Shown: positions 16,665 to 25,300 of the stretch, one piece after another | How positions within the stretch are numbered: the first letter of the stretch is position 1 | How the letters are laid out: the number at the start of each line of letters is the position of its first letter | Assembly: GCA_947168885.1 (NCBI GenBank) | Contig: CAMVNQ010000004.1 | Location: forward strand, 62,001 to 126,000 | Source of the DNA: an uncultured Clostridia bacterium | GTDB lineage: Bacteria; Bacillota; Clostridia; Oscillospirales; Ruminococcaceae | Length of the DNA: 64,000 nucleotides | Reading direction: 5' to 3' | Notes under the pieces: generated by a model | Databases searched by the model: none | The model's input: the letters and a program-made list of their open reading frames with translations, nothing else | What the model was told of the DNA's origin: nothing | Position numbers and translations under genes: made by a program

Positions 16665-17368
16665 TGAGTACAGAAAACTATATCCAAGATTGCTATGTTG
16701 CATTTATGGATATACTTGGTTTCAAAGATATAATCTTCAAAAAAACCAAAGACTATATTATAGATATTTTTAAAGAAATAGATGCCAAAGTAATCAGAAC
16801 AAGCATATTCCAAAGAAAAGAAGGTATGGAGATTCCATTAATTCCCCAGAATTGTTTGCATAAAAAGATAATGTCAGATAGTATTGTCCTATTTATTAGC
16901 AAAGAACATTCAAATTCATTGCTGGTACTATTATTAGCTTGTACAGTATTTCAATCAGAAATGTTATCTCTTTGTGACCCTGTTCTATTAAGGGGGGGAA
17001 TATCAGAGGGATATATGTATAATTGCGGAGATGTTTTGTTCGGGGAAGGATTAACAAATGCATATTTACTTGAATCTAAATATGCAAAATATCCAAGAAT
17101 TATAATTCCAAAGTCTGTTTGTGATAGTTATACTAATCCTAATAATATACCGGCTTATAATTATTTGTTTAAAGCAGAAGATGATGAGTATTATAGTACA
17201 GATTATATGCGCTTTTATCTAAATCCTAGTGTGCCAAAAGGTTTTATACCTGAAACAAAACTTAATGAGTTTATAGACAAATGTTTAAACCAATATTCTG
17301 ATGCATCGATTAAAGAAAAATATCTATATCTGCAAAATGAAATACTAAAACACACTCAAGGAGAATAA
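16664..17368 (+). CDS. Class III nucleotide-cyclase-like protein (Pycsar cyclase-like)
   Basis: This 234-residue protein has the core pattern of class III nucleotidyl cyclases. YVAFMDILGFKD (11-22) holds the first metal aspartate D16. KKIMSDSIVLF (67-77) holds the second, D72. LLRGGISEG (108-116) follows, and FGEGLTNAYLLES (126-138) has N132 where cyclases place the ribose-orienting asparagine, then YPRIIIP. This spacing is typical of the short stand-alone cyclases that include the pyrimidine cyclases of Pycsar anti-phage systems. It is translationally coupled to hsdS and lies 6 bases before hsdM. No membrane or TIR effector is adjacent. Catalysis and nucleotide choice cannot be told from sequence alone. 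Confidence 0.65.
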   Translation: MSTENYIQDCYVAFMDILGFKDIIFKKTKDYIIDIFKEIDAKVIRTSIFQRKEGMEIPLIPQNCLHKKIMSDSIVLFISKEHSNSLLVLLLACTVFQSEMLSLCDPVLLRGGISEGYMYNCGDVLFGEGLTNAYLLESKYAKYPRIIIPKSVCDSYTNPNNIPAYNYLFKAEDDEYYSTDYMRFYLNPSVPKGFIPETKLNEFIDKCLNQYSDASIKEKYLYLQNEILKHTQGE

Positions 17369-17374
17369 ACACTA

Positions 17375-18850
17375 ATGTCTGACAATTCAACAATAATCTC
17401 AAAAGTATGGGGACTGTGCAATCCCCTGCGTGACGACGGAGTTTCCTACGGCGATTACCTCGAACAGCTTACATATCTGATATTTCTGAAAATGTCCGAC
17501 GAGTATTCAAAGCCGCCGTACAAAAAGGATATGAAGATACCGAAAGGCTTCGGCTGGACGGATATGAACGATCTCAAAGGCGCGGAACTTGAGGAAAAGT
17601 ATAAGGCTATCCTCGAAAAGCTCGGCGGCGAGTCGGGGATCCTCGGAAAGATATTCTTTCAGGCAAACAACAAGATCAGCAACGCGTCTATACTTTTCCG
17701 CATCGTGCAGATGATCGACAAGGAAAAGTGGGTGTCGATGTCCTCCGATGTCAAGGGCGAGATCTACGAGGGACTGCTGCAAAAGAACGCCGAGGATATC
17801 AAGAGCGGCGCCGGGCAGTATTTTACTCCCCGCCCTCTTATCCGTGCAATGGTGAAGTGTCTGCGCCCTGAGCCGATGAAGACGATAGCTGACCCGTGCT
17901 GCGGCAGCGGCGGTTTTTTTCTCGCCGCACAGGAGTATATCGCCGGCAGCTATGAGCTTGACCGTGAGCAGAAAACGTTCCTCAAAAACAGCACTTTCTT
18001 CGGGAATGAGCTGGTTCTGGCGACATATAAGATGTGCCTGATGAACCTTTATCTGCACAACATAGGTGACATTTACGGGGATATTCCCGTGAAGAATGGG
18101 GATTCGCTGCTGCTTGATCCCGGTGACAGATATGACTATGTGCTGACGAACCCGCCGTTCGGAAAGAAATCATCGATCACGCTTACCAACGAGGAGGGTG
18201 AGCAGGAGAGCGAGGATCTTGTTTACAACCGTCAGGACTTCTGGACGACGAGTTCCAACAAACAGCTCAATTTTGTTCAGCATATCAACACGATACTGAA
18301 AGCTACGGGAAAGGCGGCTGTGGTAGTTCCGGACAATGTTCTGTTCGAGGGCGGCGCCGGTGAAACTGTGCGTGAGAAGCTGCTGAAAAACACCGATCTG
18401 CATACTATACTGCGACTGCCGACCGGAATATTCTACAAACCCGGTGTTAAGGCGAATGTCATCTTTTTCGACAAGCGCCCGGCAAGTCCCGAAACGCAGA
18501 CTAAGGAAGTGTGGATATACGACCTGCGCACGAATATGCACTTCACGCTGAAAAAGGATCCTATGAATGATGATGACCTCAAGGATTTCATAAGATGCTA
18601 CAATCCCGATAACCGCCACGACCGCAAGGAAACGTGGTCGGAGGATAATCCCGAGGGCAGGTGGAGAAAATATAGCATTGACGAGATAATGTCGCGCGAC
18701 AAGAAAAGCCTTGATATTTTCTGGATCAAGGATAAGTCGCTTGCTGACCTTGATGATCTACCCTCGCCAGATGAGCTTGCTGATGATATAATAGAGAACC
18801 TTCAGAGCGCGCTTGACAGCTTTGCGGAGTTAAAGGCGAAGCTGAAATAG
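17375..18850 (+). CDS. hsdM: Type I restriction-modification N6-adenine methyltransferase
   Basis: This 491-residue M subunit has the helical HsdM N-terminal domain (about 8-140) and an N6-adenine methylase domain. Motif I is DPCCGSGGFF at 173-182 and motif IV is NPPFG at 259-263. YFTPRPLIRAMV (149-160) is the typical HsdM element before motif I. With HsdS it methylates the host target and, with HsdR, forms the restriction complex. Its composition resembles hsdR rather than the AT-rich genes in between, suggesting that hsdR and hsdM belong together and the middle genes were exchanged. Confidence 0.95.
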   Translation: MSDNSTIISKVWGLCNPLRDDGVSYGDYLEQLTYLIFLKMSDEYSKPPYKKDMKIPKGFGWTDMNDLKGAELEEKYKAILEKLGGESGILGKIFFQANNKISNASILFRIVQMIDKEKWVSMSSDVKGEIYEGLLQKNAEDIKSGAGQYFTPRPLIRAMVKCLRPEPMKTIADPCCGSGGFFLAAQEYIAGSYELDREQKTFLKNSTFFGNELVLATYKMCLMNLYLHNIGDIYGDIPVKNGDSLLLDPGDRYDYVLTNPPFGKKSSITLTNEEGEQESEDLVYNRQDFWTTSSNKQLNFVQHINTILKATGKAAVVVPDNVLFEGGAGETVREKLLKNTDLHTILRLPTGIFYKPGVKANVIFFDKRPASPETQTKEVWIYDLRTNMHFTLKKDPMNDDDLKDFIRCYNPDNRHDRKETWSEDNPEGRWRKYSIDEIMSRDKKSLDIFWIKDKSLADLDDLPSPDELADDIIENLQSALDSFAELKAKLK

Positions 18851-18865
18851 AATGGAGTGATTTAC

Positions 18866-19057
18866 GTGACAGCAAATGATTTAGACCGCACCTGCGGCTT
18901 GACCGATGATGAAATGACCGATCGTTTCAAGGAGTCAATACGTATTGACAACGAGATACGCAAGATCAAGGGCTTACCTATCGCTAAATTTGACAAGGAA
19001 AAGAATAAGCCTTATCTTGAATATCCGGATGGGAGACGCGAATATGTCGGAGAATAA
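18866..19057 (+). CDS. Small putative antitoxin preceding the zeta-type toxin
   Basis: The GTG at 18866 is chosen because GGAG lies 8 bases upstream; an in-frame GTG at 18857 overlaps that site. The 63-residue acidic and basic helical protein (MTANDLDRTCGLTDDEMTDRF...) has no domain that I recognise. It overlaps the zeta-toxin-like gene by 14 bases, the typical toxin-antitoxin arrangement, so it probably binds and neutralises the kinase. It is 15 bases after hsdM and may be read from the hsd promoter. The antitoxin role is inferred from position. Confidence 0.6.
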   Translation: MTANDLDRTCGLTDDEMTDRFKESIRIDNEIRKIKGLPIAKFDKEKNKPYLEYPDGRREYVGE

Positions 19058-19625
19058 GATTTTGCAACCGGAGGTTATTGTTTTTGCCGGCCCGAACGGA
19101 AGTGGAAAAACCACAATAACAAAAATGGCACGTACAGTTGGCGATTACATTAATGCCGATGATATTAAGATGACTACACTATGTTCAGATATGGAAGCTG
19201 CACAAAAAGCTGAGGAATTACGCAACGCAGCAATAAATGCACATAAGGATTTCACTTTTGAGACTGTGCTTTCAACGGATAGAAACCTTAAACTGTTACA
19301 GAGGGCAAAGGCTGAGGGATACTTTATCCGTACTATCTATGTCCTCACGGCAATGCCGGAGGTTAATGTTATTCGCGTAAATGCTCGGCAAGCATTTGGC
19401 GGACATGGCGTGCCCGAGGATAAGATCAGAAGTCGCTATTCAAAAGCATTGGCACTTATCCCACAGCTTGTCGAGATCAGCGATATTGTTCATATCTATG
19501 ATAATACTATTGAACCCTTCCGTATCTTCAAAAAACGTAAGGATGTTTATTATCATTGGGATAATGAATTCTGGAATTACGAAAAGATACAACAATTAAC
19601 AGGAATATCTGATTATTCAAATTAA
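19044..19625 (+). CDS. Zeta-toxin-family kinase
   Basis: The ATG at 19044 lies inside the end of the upstream gene and gives 193 residues. The protein begins with a P-loop (FAGPNGSGKTT, about 13-23), followed by NADDIK and FETVLST (about 70-76), and later NARQAFGGHGVPEDKIRSRY (about 113-132), the arginine-rich lid seen in zeta/PezT proteins. Zeta toxins phosphorylate UDP-N-acetylglucosamine and block wall synthesis; some members act on other substrates. With the small upstream gene it forms a probable toxin-antitoxin pair that may stabilise element 2 or act as a death switch if restriction fails. Confidence 0.8.
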   Translation: MSENKILQPEVIVFAGPNGSGKTTITKMARTVGDYINADDIKMTTLCSDMEAAQKAEELRNAAINAHKDFTFETVLSTDRNLKLLQRAKAEGYFIRTIYVLTAMPEVNVIRVNARQAFGGHGVPEDKIRSRYSKALALIPQLVEISDIVHIYDNTIEPFRIFKKRKDVYYHWDNEFWNYEKIQQLTGISDYSN

Positions 19626-19628
19626 ATA

Positions 19629-19656
19629 CCGCCTGCCCTGACAACAGGGCAGGCGG
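19629..19656. terminator. Hairpin between convergent zeta-toxin and DUF6809 genes
   Basis: Perfect 12-bp arms (CCGCCTGCCCTG and its complement) close a 4-nt loop between two convergent genes. No T-run follows on either strand, so termination strength is uncertain. Confidence 0.5.
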
Positions 19657-19665
19657 CGGATGATA

Positions 19666-19929
19666 TTAGTCTTTGAATATGTCAAGCATGAAAGCAGCTC
19701 CAAGCCTGAAGCCTCTCTCAAAATCTTGTAATCCCTCGCAGGCAGAGGTAATGTGTATTGCATCTGCATACTGTTCAATGAGTTCCTTGCAATTGGGATA
19801 CTTCGTTAATAATTCTGTTTTATACTTGCCGAGTTCCTTCTGAGCCTCAATGTATCTTTTGGTATTTGGAACCGGCATTGAGCAGGGACTGATTTCTCCA
19901 TAGTAAAGAGTTTCGATAAAATTTTTCAT
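19666..19929 (-). CDS. DUF6809-like small helical protein
   Basis: The ATG at 19929 has a GGAGG site 7 bases upstream, giving 87 residues; a longer frame to 19965 is not needed. The start MKNFIETLYYGEISP and the end FERGFRLGAAFMLDIF match a small helical family (DUF6809-type) common in mobile elements and genomes of gut Clostridia. Its function is unknown. It faces the zeta-toxin gene and lies just inside the right-hand 25-bp repeat, so it appears to be the last gene of element 2. Confidence 0.6.
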   Translation of the reverse strand: MKNFIETLYYGEISPCSMPVPNTKRYIEAQKELGKYKTELLTKYPNCKELIEQYADAIHITSACEGLQDFERGFRLGAAFMLDIFKD

Positions 19930-19982
19930 AGTGTTTCCTCCAACTTGTTGTAGGTTATAAAACATGTAGAGATGTCGAAAAT

Positions 19983-20007
19983 CTTGTCCGTTATTTGTCC
20001 GTTATTG
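19983..20007. repeat. Right copy of the 25-bp repeat flanking element 2
   Basis: This stretch (starting CTTGTCCGTTATTTG) matches 8536-8560 at 24 of 25 positions in the same orientation and contains two tandem TGTCCGTTATT units. It marks the probable right end of element 2. Downstream (20008-20181) I see only AT-rich sequence and an imperfect hairpin near 20132-20168. Confidence 0.55.
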
Positions 20008-20181
20008 TTAAAAAAACATGCTAAAAATTATATATTAAGCATAAATGTTAAGTCAAGCAAAACCCGCATATATAAAGGGATAGAACAAGATGGAACAAAT
20101 CGCGATAGTTAGATAGTCTAATTCCAGTTTTGTCACTCCTGCTTTCGCGGGTGAGAACAAAACTTCCGTCCGCACAACCGA

Positions 20182-20412
20182 TTATCCCTGTCGTATAGAC
20201 TCACCGGAATCGTCACGTTTTGCTTCAATGACACCGACCGGCTCTCCGTCAACAAACAGGGCATAGTCAACCTCTCCGGTACTTGTCGGGAATTCCCTTA
20301 CAGCAACACCGATAGATACGTGGATACTCAGTTCAGACATATCCTGTAAAATCCAGCCGGATTGTTCGAGCTTGTAATCTATGATTTGTCTTGCCTTTTC
20401 TTCCGGTGACAT
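20182..20412 (-). pseudogene. Truncated, inverted copy of the hsdR 5-prime end
   Basis: This 76-codon frame is nearly identical to the first 72 residues of HsdR: MSPEEKAR, LEQSGW, GVAVREFPTS, EVDYALFVDGEPVGVIEAKR, then SGES followed by unrelated IRQG and a stop. The copy keeps a consensus promoter and a GGAGGC ribosome site, so it may still be expressed as a peptide carrying the nuclease motif without the motor. It is the relic of a second hsd operon or of a rearrangement between two related islands. Confidence 0.88.
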
Positions 20413-20449
20413 TGTTTTCGCCTCCGATTGACATAATAATCCAATTTAT

Positions 20450-20478
20450 ATTATAGCACATTTAAATACTTTACGCAA
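20450..20478 (-). promoter_or_regulatory. Promoter of the hsdR fragment
   Basis: On the minus strand TTGCGT (20473-20478), 17 bp, and an extended TATAAT (20450-20455) lie 38 bases upstream of the fragment start. The stretch after the -10 also resembles the hsdR leader at 12343-12388. Confidence 0.75.
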
Positions 20479-20625
20479 TAGTTACGTTTTTATTAACCAT
20501 TTTTTTATTTTGCTGTCATTATTGAACAAAAATATAATCTTCTATAACCTTCCAGTCAAATCTAATGGGATAGTTCAATCCCCTCTACCCAATAAAAATA
20601 TACACTGGCTGGAATTTTCAAAAAC

Positions 20626-20685
20626 AAAAGTATATACAGCCCACAATCGGCTTGCTTATGCCGTTTGTGGGCTGTATATACTTTT
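20626..20685. terminator. Very long bidirectional terminator hairpin
   Basis: Perfect 21-bp arms (20626-20646 and 20665-20685) continue past one T-T mismatch into a 4-bp CGGC/GCCG stem. T-rich tails follow on both strands. It lies 13 bases after the tRNA stub on the minus strand and was probably that tRNA's terminator. Confidence 0.8.
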
Positions 20686-20698
20686 TGTGTTGTAAAGA

Positions 20699-20726
20699 TG
20701 GTGGAAGAGGCAGGAGTCGAACCTGC
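20699..20726 (-). other. 3-prime stub of a tRNA gene (T-arm and acceptor only)
   Basis: On the minus strand GCAGG-TTCGACT-CCTGC forms a perfect T-arm, followed by CTCTTCC, A and an encoded CCA. No matching GGAAGAG 5-prime acceptor strand, D-arm or anticodon arm occurs upstream. It is therefore only the tRNA 3-prime end, the kind of sequence that integrases duplicate at an attachment site. The isotype cannot be read. The sequence up to about 21140 holds no gene that I can support. Confidence 0.65.
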
Positions 20727-21140
20727 TTTAGCACATAACCCTATAATTACCTCATCTATTAGCGTTCTGTAAATATCTCTCTGCTGATCTGATCTCTCCC
20801 GCATGTGCCAATATTCACCACCAGCATATTCCAAGACATATTAATTCCCCCTATCATTCCAATTGTAGAACAAAACGCTCCATAACTTGAACATATAATG
20901 GAGAAAGCATCCGTCGGAGAGGTATTTAACAGACAAAACAATGAAGTAACAATAAGCATTTATTATATGTATATTATATCATAAATTCTACCTTTTGTCA
21001 ATTCACTTTTACTCATATTTATAACATCGTGCCCGCAATTATTGCGTCCTCCTCAAAATTTAAGTAACACCTTGCACCAGTTTTTCACCAAAAATTTTTC
21101 GAAAAAACGCGTATTATCGGTCATCAAAAATTTTTTTAGT

Positions 21141-21161
21141 GTCAACAAATTGTCAACAAAT
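21141..21161. repeat. Tandem GTCAACAAAT pair
   Basis: Two exact GTCAACAAAT units (21141-21150, 21152-21161) lie 80 bases before tRNA-Ala. Paired short repeats like this often mark integrase arm sites, here possibly the end of a lost element. Confidence 0.4.
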
Positions 21162-21199
21162 CACGATTTTCGGGCATCTGTATTGATTATAAAACAAAA

Positions 21200-21236
21200 G
21201 TAAAAATCCGCTCAAGCCTTTGCCTGAGCGGATTTG
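21200..21236 (-). terminator. Terminator of tRNA-Ala
   Basis: Arms AAATCCGCTCA and TGAGCGGATTT (21204-21214, 21225-21235) form an 11-bp stem followed on the minus strand by TTACTTTTG, four bases after the tRNA CCA end. Confidence 0.8.
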
Positions 21237-21239
21237 CTA

Positions 21240-21315
<76 letters not shown>

Positions 21316-21327
21316 ACATCGCAGTAT

Positions 21328-21356
21328 ATTATAACACATCTTTTCAAAAAAATCAA
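21328..21356 (-). promoter_or_regulatory. Promoter of tRNA-Ala
   Basis: On the minus strand TTGATT (21351-21356), 17 bp, TATAAT (21328-21333), 12 bases upstream of the mature tRNA. Confidence 0.85.
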
Positions 21357-21395
21357 GCAGATTTTCTTAATATTTGAAAAATTTTTAAAAAACTA

Positions 21396-21425
21396 TTGTA
21401 ATTGCACTATAGAATATGATATAAT
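21396..21425 (+). promoter_or_regulatory. Promoter of rlmB
   Basis: TTGTAA (21396-21401) and TATAAT (21420-21425) with an extended TGA are spaced by 18 bp, 65 bases upstream of the rlmB ATG. Confidence 0.7.
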
Positions 21426-21490
21426 AAAAGATAATTACGGTCTGTGATATATATGCAGACAAACAACCTCTGCGGAAAGCGGGTCTTGCA

Positions 21491-22225
21491 ATGGAAGAAC
21501 AGATTATTTATGGCAGAAATGCCGTTACAGAGGCTCTTAAAGCCGGTAAGACTATCGATACCGTTCTTGTTCAGAAAGGCGCGACGGGTCTCGGAAAGCT
21601 GATCTCTCTGGCAAAAGAAAACGGAGCTGTCGTAAAGGACACTTCAGCGGACAGGCTCGACGAGCTTTCAGGCGGCGGAAAACATGGCGGTGTGGCTGCG
21701 ATAGCGGCAGCCGTAGATTACTCTACGGTCGAGGATATTCTTGCAGTCTCCGAAAGCAAGGGTACTCCGCCGTTCATAATCATCGCCGACGAGATACAAG
21801 ACCCACACAATCTCGGCGCGATAATACGTACTGCCGAAGCTGCAGGCGCGGACGGCGTTATCATTCCGAAACGACGCAGCGCAGGGCTCACATCGACAGT
21901 ATTCAAGACCTCTGCGGGAGCGGCGAGCTGGGTAAAGGTCGCAAGGGTATCAAATCTCGCGGAGACCATAAAAACGCTTAAAACAAAAGGGATCTGGGTT
22001 TACGGCGCAGAAGCTGACGGCGAACCGTTCAGAAGCGCAAACTTAAGCGGTCCGGCAGCTCTCGTGATAGGCTCGGAAGGGAACGGGCTCGGACGGCTTG
22101 TGCGCGAAAACTGCGATATGATACTTTCAATAGATATGTACGGAAAGATAAACTCGCTCAACGCGTCTGTGAGCGCGGGTATTCTCATGTACGAATTTGT
22201 CAGGAACAGACATCCCGCAAAATAA
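21491..22225 (+). CDS. rlmB: 23S rRNA 2-prime-O-methyltransferase (TrmH/SpoU family)
   Basis: This 244-residue SpoU-family enzyme has an N-terminal L30e-like substrate-binding domain (about 1-75, IIYGRNAVTEAL) and a knotted SPOUT methyltransferase domain (about 90-244). The three SpoU motifs are present: QDPHNLGAIIRTAEAAG (about 103-119), LVIGSEGNGL (about 192-201) and INSLNASVSAGILMYE (about 220-235). RlmB methylates G2251 of 23S rRNA in E. coli; close relatives modify tRNA or other rRNA sites, so the substrate is inferred. The ribosome site is weak. The next gene begins 84 bases later and may share the transcript. Confidence 0.88.
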   Translation: MEEQIIYGRNAVTEALKAGKTIDTVLVQKGATGLGKLISLAKENGAVVKDTSADRLDELSGGGKHGGVAAIAAAVDYSTVEDILAVSESKGTPPFIIIADEIQDPHNLGAIIRTAEAAGADGVIIPKRRSAGLTSTVFKTSAGAASWVKVARVSNLAETIKTLKTKGIWVYGAEADGEPFRSANLSGPAALVIGSEGNGLGRLVRENCDMILSIDMYGKINSLNASVSAGILMYEFVRNRHPAK

Positions 22226-22309
22226 CACGATTTTCAGATGCGGCTCAACTGTGCGAAAGCAAATGCCGCGTATTATAACAGACAGCTTCAGAGAAAGGAG
22301 ACGGCTAAA

Positions 22310-25300
22310 ATGTCGGAGTTCTCGCTTGATGATATACTCGACAAGTACAGTCATAAAGACGGCACCAGTCCAAAGACCGACGCTGACGATATACTGAGCG
22401 ATATACTCGGCGAAAGCACATCGCCGAAGTATAACACCGGAACGGCAGGCCGTTCCGAGGATCCATACTTAGAGGTGTTCGGCAAGACCGGTGCCGGTTC
22501 CGGAGAAAACAAAAAACGCCGTGAAGAGCTCGAAGCAAAGAAGCTCGAAGCCGAAAAACGCCGTGAGGAGTTTGAGGAAAAACAGCGCGCTGCCGAGGAA
22601 AAGAAACGCAGGGAGCTTGCGGAAAAACAGAGGATAGCCGAAGAACGCAAGCGTTCGGAACTGCAGGCAAAACGCGCTCTCGAAGAAAAGAAGCGTGAAG
22701 AGCTTGAAGCCAAGCGCCGTGCCGAAGAAGAAAAGAAGCGTCAGGCAGATGCCGAACGGCAGAAAAAAGCCGAACGCGAAAAGAAAGAAAAAGAACGCAG
22801 CGACCTCTCTCAGGGCGCTATAGAAGAAGGCCGGCACAGTAAACAGGCTGCCGGTCAGGATAAACAAAAAGATACCATAGATATTTCGCGCGCCGCGGAA
22901 GATGAAGCCCGCCGTGCAGCAGAAGAAAAGACTGCCGCTGAAGCCGTGGACGAGCGGCTCCGCCGTGCGGAACAGGAAAAGGAACGCCGGCGTATTGCGG
23001 ATGAAGAAGCCGAACGGCTTTTTGCGACCAAAAGTATCGTGCTTCAGGACGCTCCGATAGCTATATCGACTGAGCCGCAGAAGGAAGAAAGACCAAACGT
23101 TTCCGTTGATCTTTCCACCGAGGAGATACAGCTCGAAAAAGTGCTTCGTGCGCAGAAGATAGAGGTCGATTCGCAGAAGCTTCTTATCAAGGATACGGAG
23201 CTTGAGGATCCGGACGACTTCCTAAATTCGATAAATCCGTACGACCTCGGAAAAAAGACGGACTACACCCGCCAGATAGAGACTATCTCGGCTTCGGGAT
23301 TGTCAGGCGACACAAAGGGCGTGGACAGCAACCTGCTTCGTGAGCTCTCGGTGTCAGCATCGGACAACACTCACAAGGCAGGCATCGCAGACGGTGCAAC
23401 AAGAGTTATGCCGGATCTCTATCCCGGAGGCACAGCATCCGCGATAGATCCCGACGGAACATTCGAGATCGGAGATGACATAAAGGAGTTCGTTCCGAAG
23501 GCCCGTGATACCAAGGAAGTGAGGACGCGCACCGAGGACGAGGAACGTGTACTGCGGGCGGTCAACGACACGCTCGAACAGAAACGGCTCTCGGATATAC
23601 GCGACACGAACCCTGCTTCGATCTATGATACGGGACCGTTCGACAAGATAGTTATTCCGGCAAATACCGTGAGATACGATTCCGTCGGATCAAAAGTCCT
23701 CCGGACGGGCGAGATACCAAAGAGCGATCCGGAGATCGCGGAACAGAAGCTGAAAGAGCTCGCTTCAAAACGAAAACGACGGCTTTCAAACTTCGTTCTT
23801 GAAGATATATCCGACAATGACATCGACTTCTATGACGATGAAGAAGTCGAAGAGATCCCGATGGAGGACGAAGCGGGGATCTGGATGGATCTTGTGGAAA
23901 CGCAGAAAAGCCTGCGCCTGAGGTTCGTTCTGCTTATGATCGTTACGGTCGGGCTGCTCGTGATAAATATCCTCCAGACGATATTCATACACCAGAAAAT
24001 AGGTATGTTCGGGAACGAACTCGGTATCCTCGACAACAAAGGCCTTGTGTTCGCGAACCTTATATGCGGAGTTATAGGCATGGGGCTGTGCTCGTCGGTG
24101 ATAACAAGCGGCCTCGGAAAAATATTCCGCGGAAAAGCCGATTGCGACAGTGTATGCGCGGCAAGCTGCACACTTTCGCTCATAGCGGCGGTGCTGCATC
24201 TTATGGATACTAACGATCTCCAGCAGGGCAGGGCATTCATATATATCCCCGTTGCGCTGGTGGGACTTCTGTTCAACTCGATAGGAAAGCTCAGCATGAT
24301 ATCAAGGGCGAGAAAGAACTACCGGTTCATCTCCTCCGATGCGTGCAGATACTACGCCGAGGTCATAGACGGCCAGAGCGAAGCTTCCGCTCTTACAAAG
24401 GGCGTTCTGGACGAGCTTCCGTACCTCGTGACTATGCGCAAGACAGAGCTTTTCACAGACTTCCTGAAAAAGAGCTACTGTGAAGATATGGCGGACAGGG
24501 TTTCAAGAAAGCTTGTCCCGATCTCGCTTGCCATAGGTCTGATAATGGGACTTCTCGTGTACTTCATACCGAACGGCACAGAAGTCAATGGGATAAAGGT
24601 GCTCGACAACAACATTTATTGGGCAAGTTCGGTATTTGTAGCAATAGTCAACGCTATGGCTCCGTTCTCGATGATGTTCATGGTCAACAGACCGTTCAAA
24701 AGGGCATCAAGAAAGCTGCTCCGCCACGGAACAGCGCTCCTCGGCTATACGTCTGCGGAAGAATTCGGTGAGACGAACGCGGTGATAGTTGACGCGTCAA
24801 CGCTCTTCCCGAAGTCGGCGGTGGAATGCACGAACATAAAGCCGTGCAAGCTTCAGAACTCTATGAACAGCATCTCGCTCGACCAGGCGATAATCCTCGC
24901 GGCAAGCCTTGCGGTAAACTGCGACTCGGTGCTTTCAAGCCTGCTTTTCGATATGATCGGCGGCAACAAGGATATGCTCGTGAAGATCGACGGCTGTGTT
25001 TATGAGGATAACATGGGCGTTATGGGCTGGTATGAGAACAAGCGCCTTATCATGGGAAGCCGTGAGCACATGAAACACCACAGCATAAAGATACCGGAGA
25101 TGAACGCGATAGCGAAGTATTCGCGCAACGGTTCCGACTGTGTATATCTCGCGGTAGGCGGCGAACTTGCGGTGATATTCTTCATAAGACTTACCGCAAA
25201 CCCGGCTGTACGCACCGAGATTAAAGAACTCACAGACCGCGGCGTATCGCTGGTTCTCAAGACTACGGACTCTCTGATAACAACCGGAAAGGTATCCGAC

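Noticed and set aside
9835-19977. 13-base match TGTAGAGATGTCG upstream of the element 2 integrase (minus strand) and at 19965-19977
   Set aside because: Thirteen-base matches are expected by chance in a window of this size, so it was not called an attachment core.
20699-20726. selC (tRNA-Sec) or tmRNA 3-prime end
   Set aside because: The T-arm resembles E. coli selC, but the acceptor strand is 7 rather than 8 bases and does not match the tmRNA end, so the isotype was left open.
20759-20959. A 66-codon minus-strand frame between the tRNA stub and tRNA-Ala
   Set aside because: Hydrophobic and with an internal ATG behind a G-rich stretch, but no family pattern; too little to call a gene.
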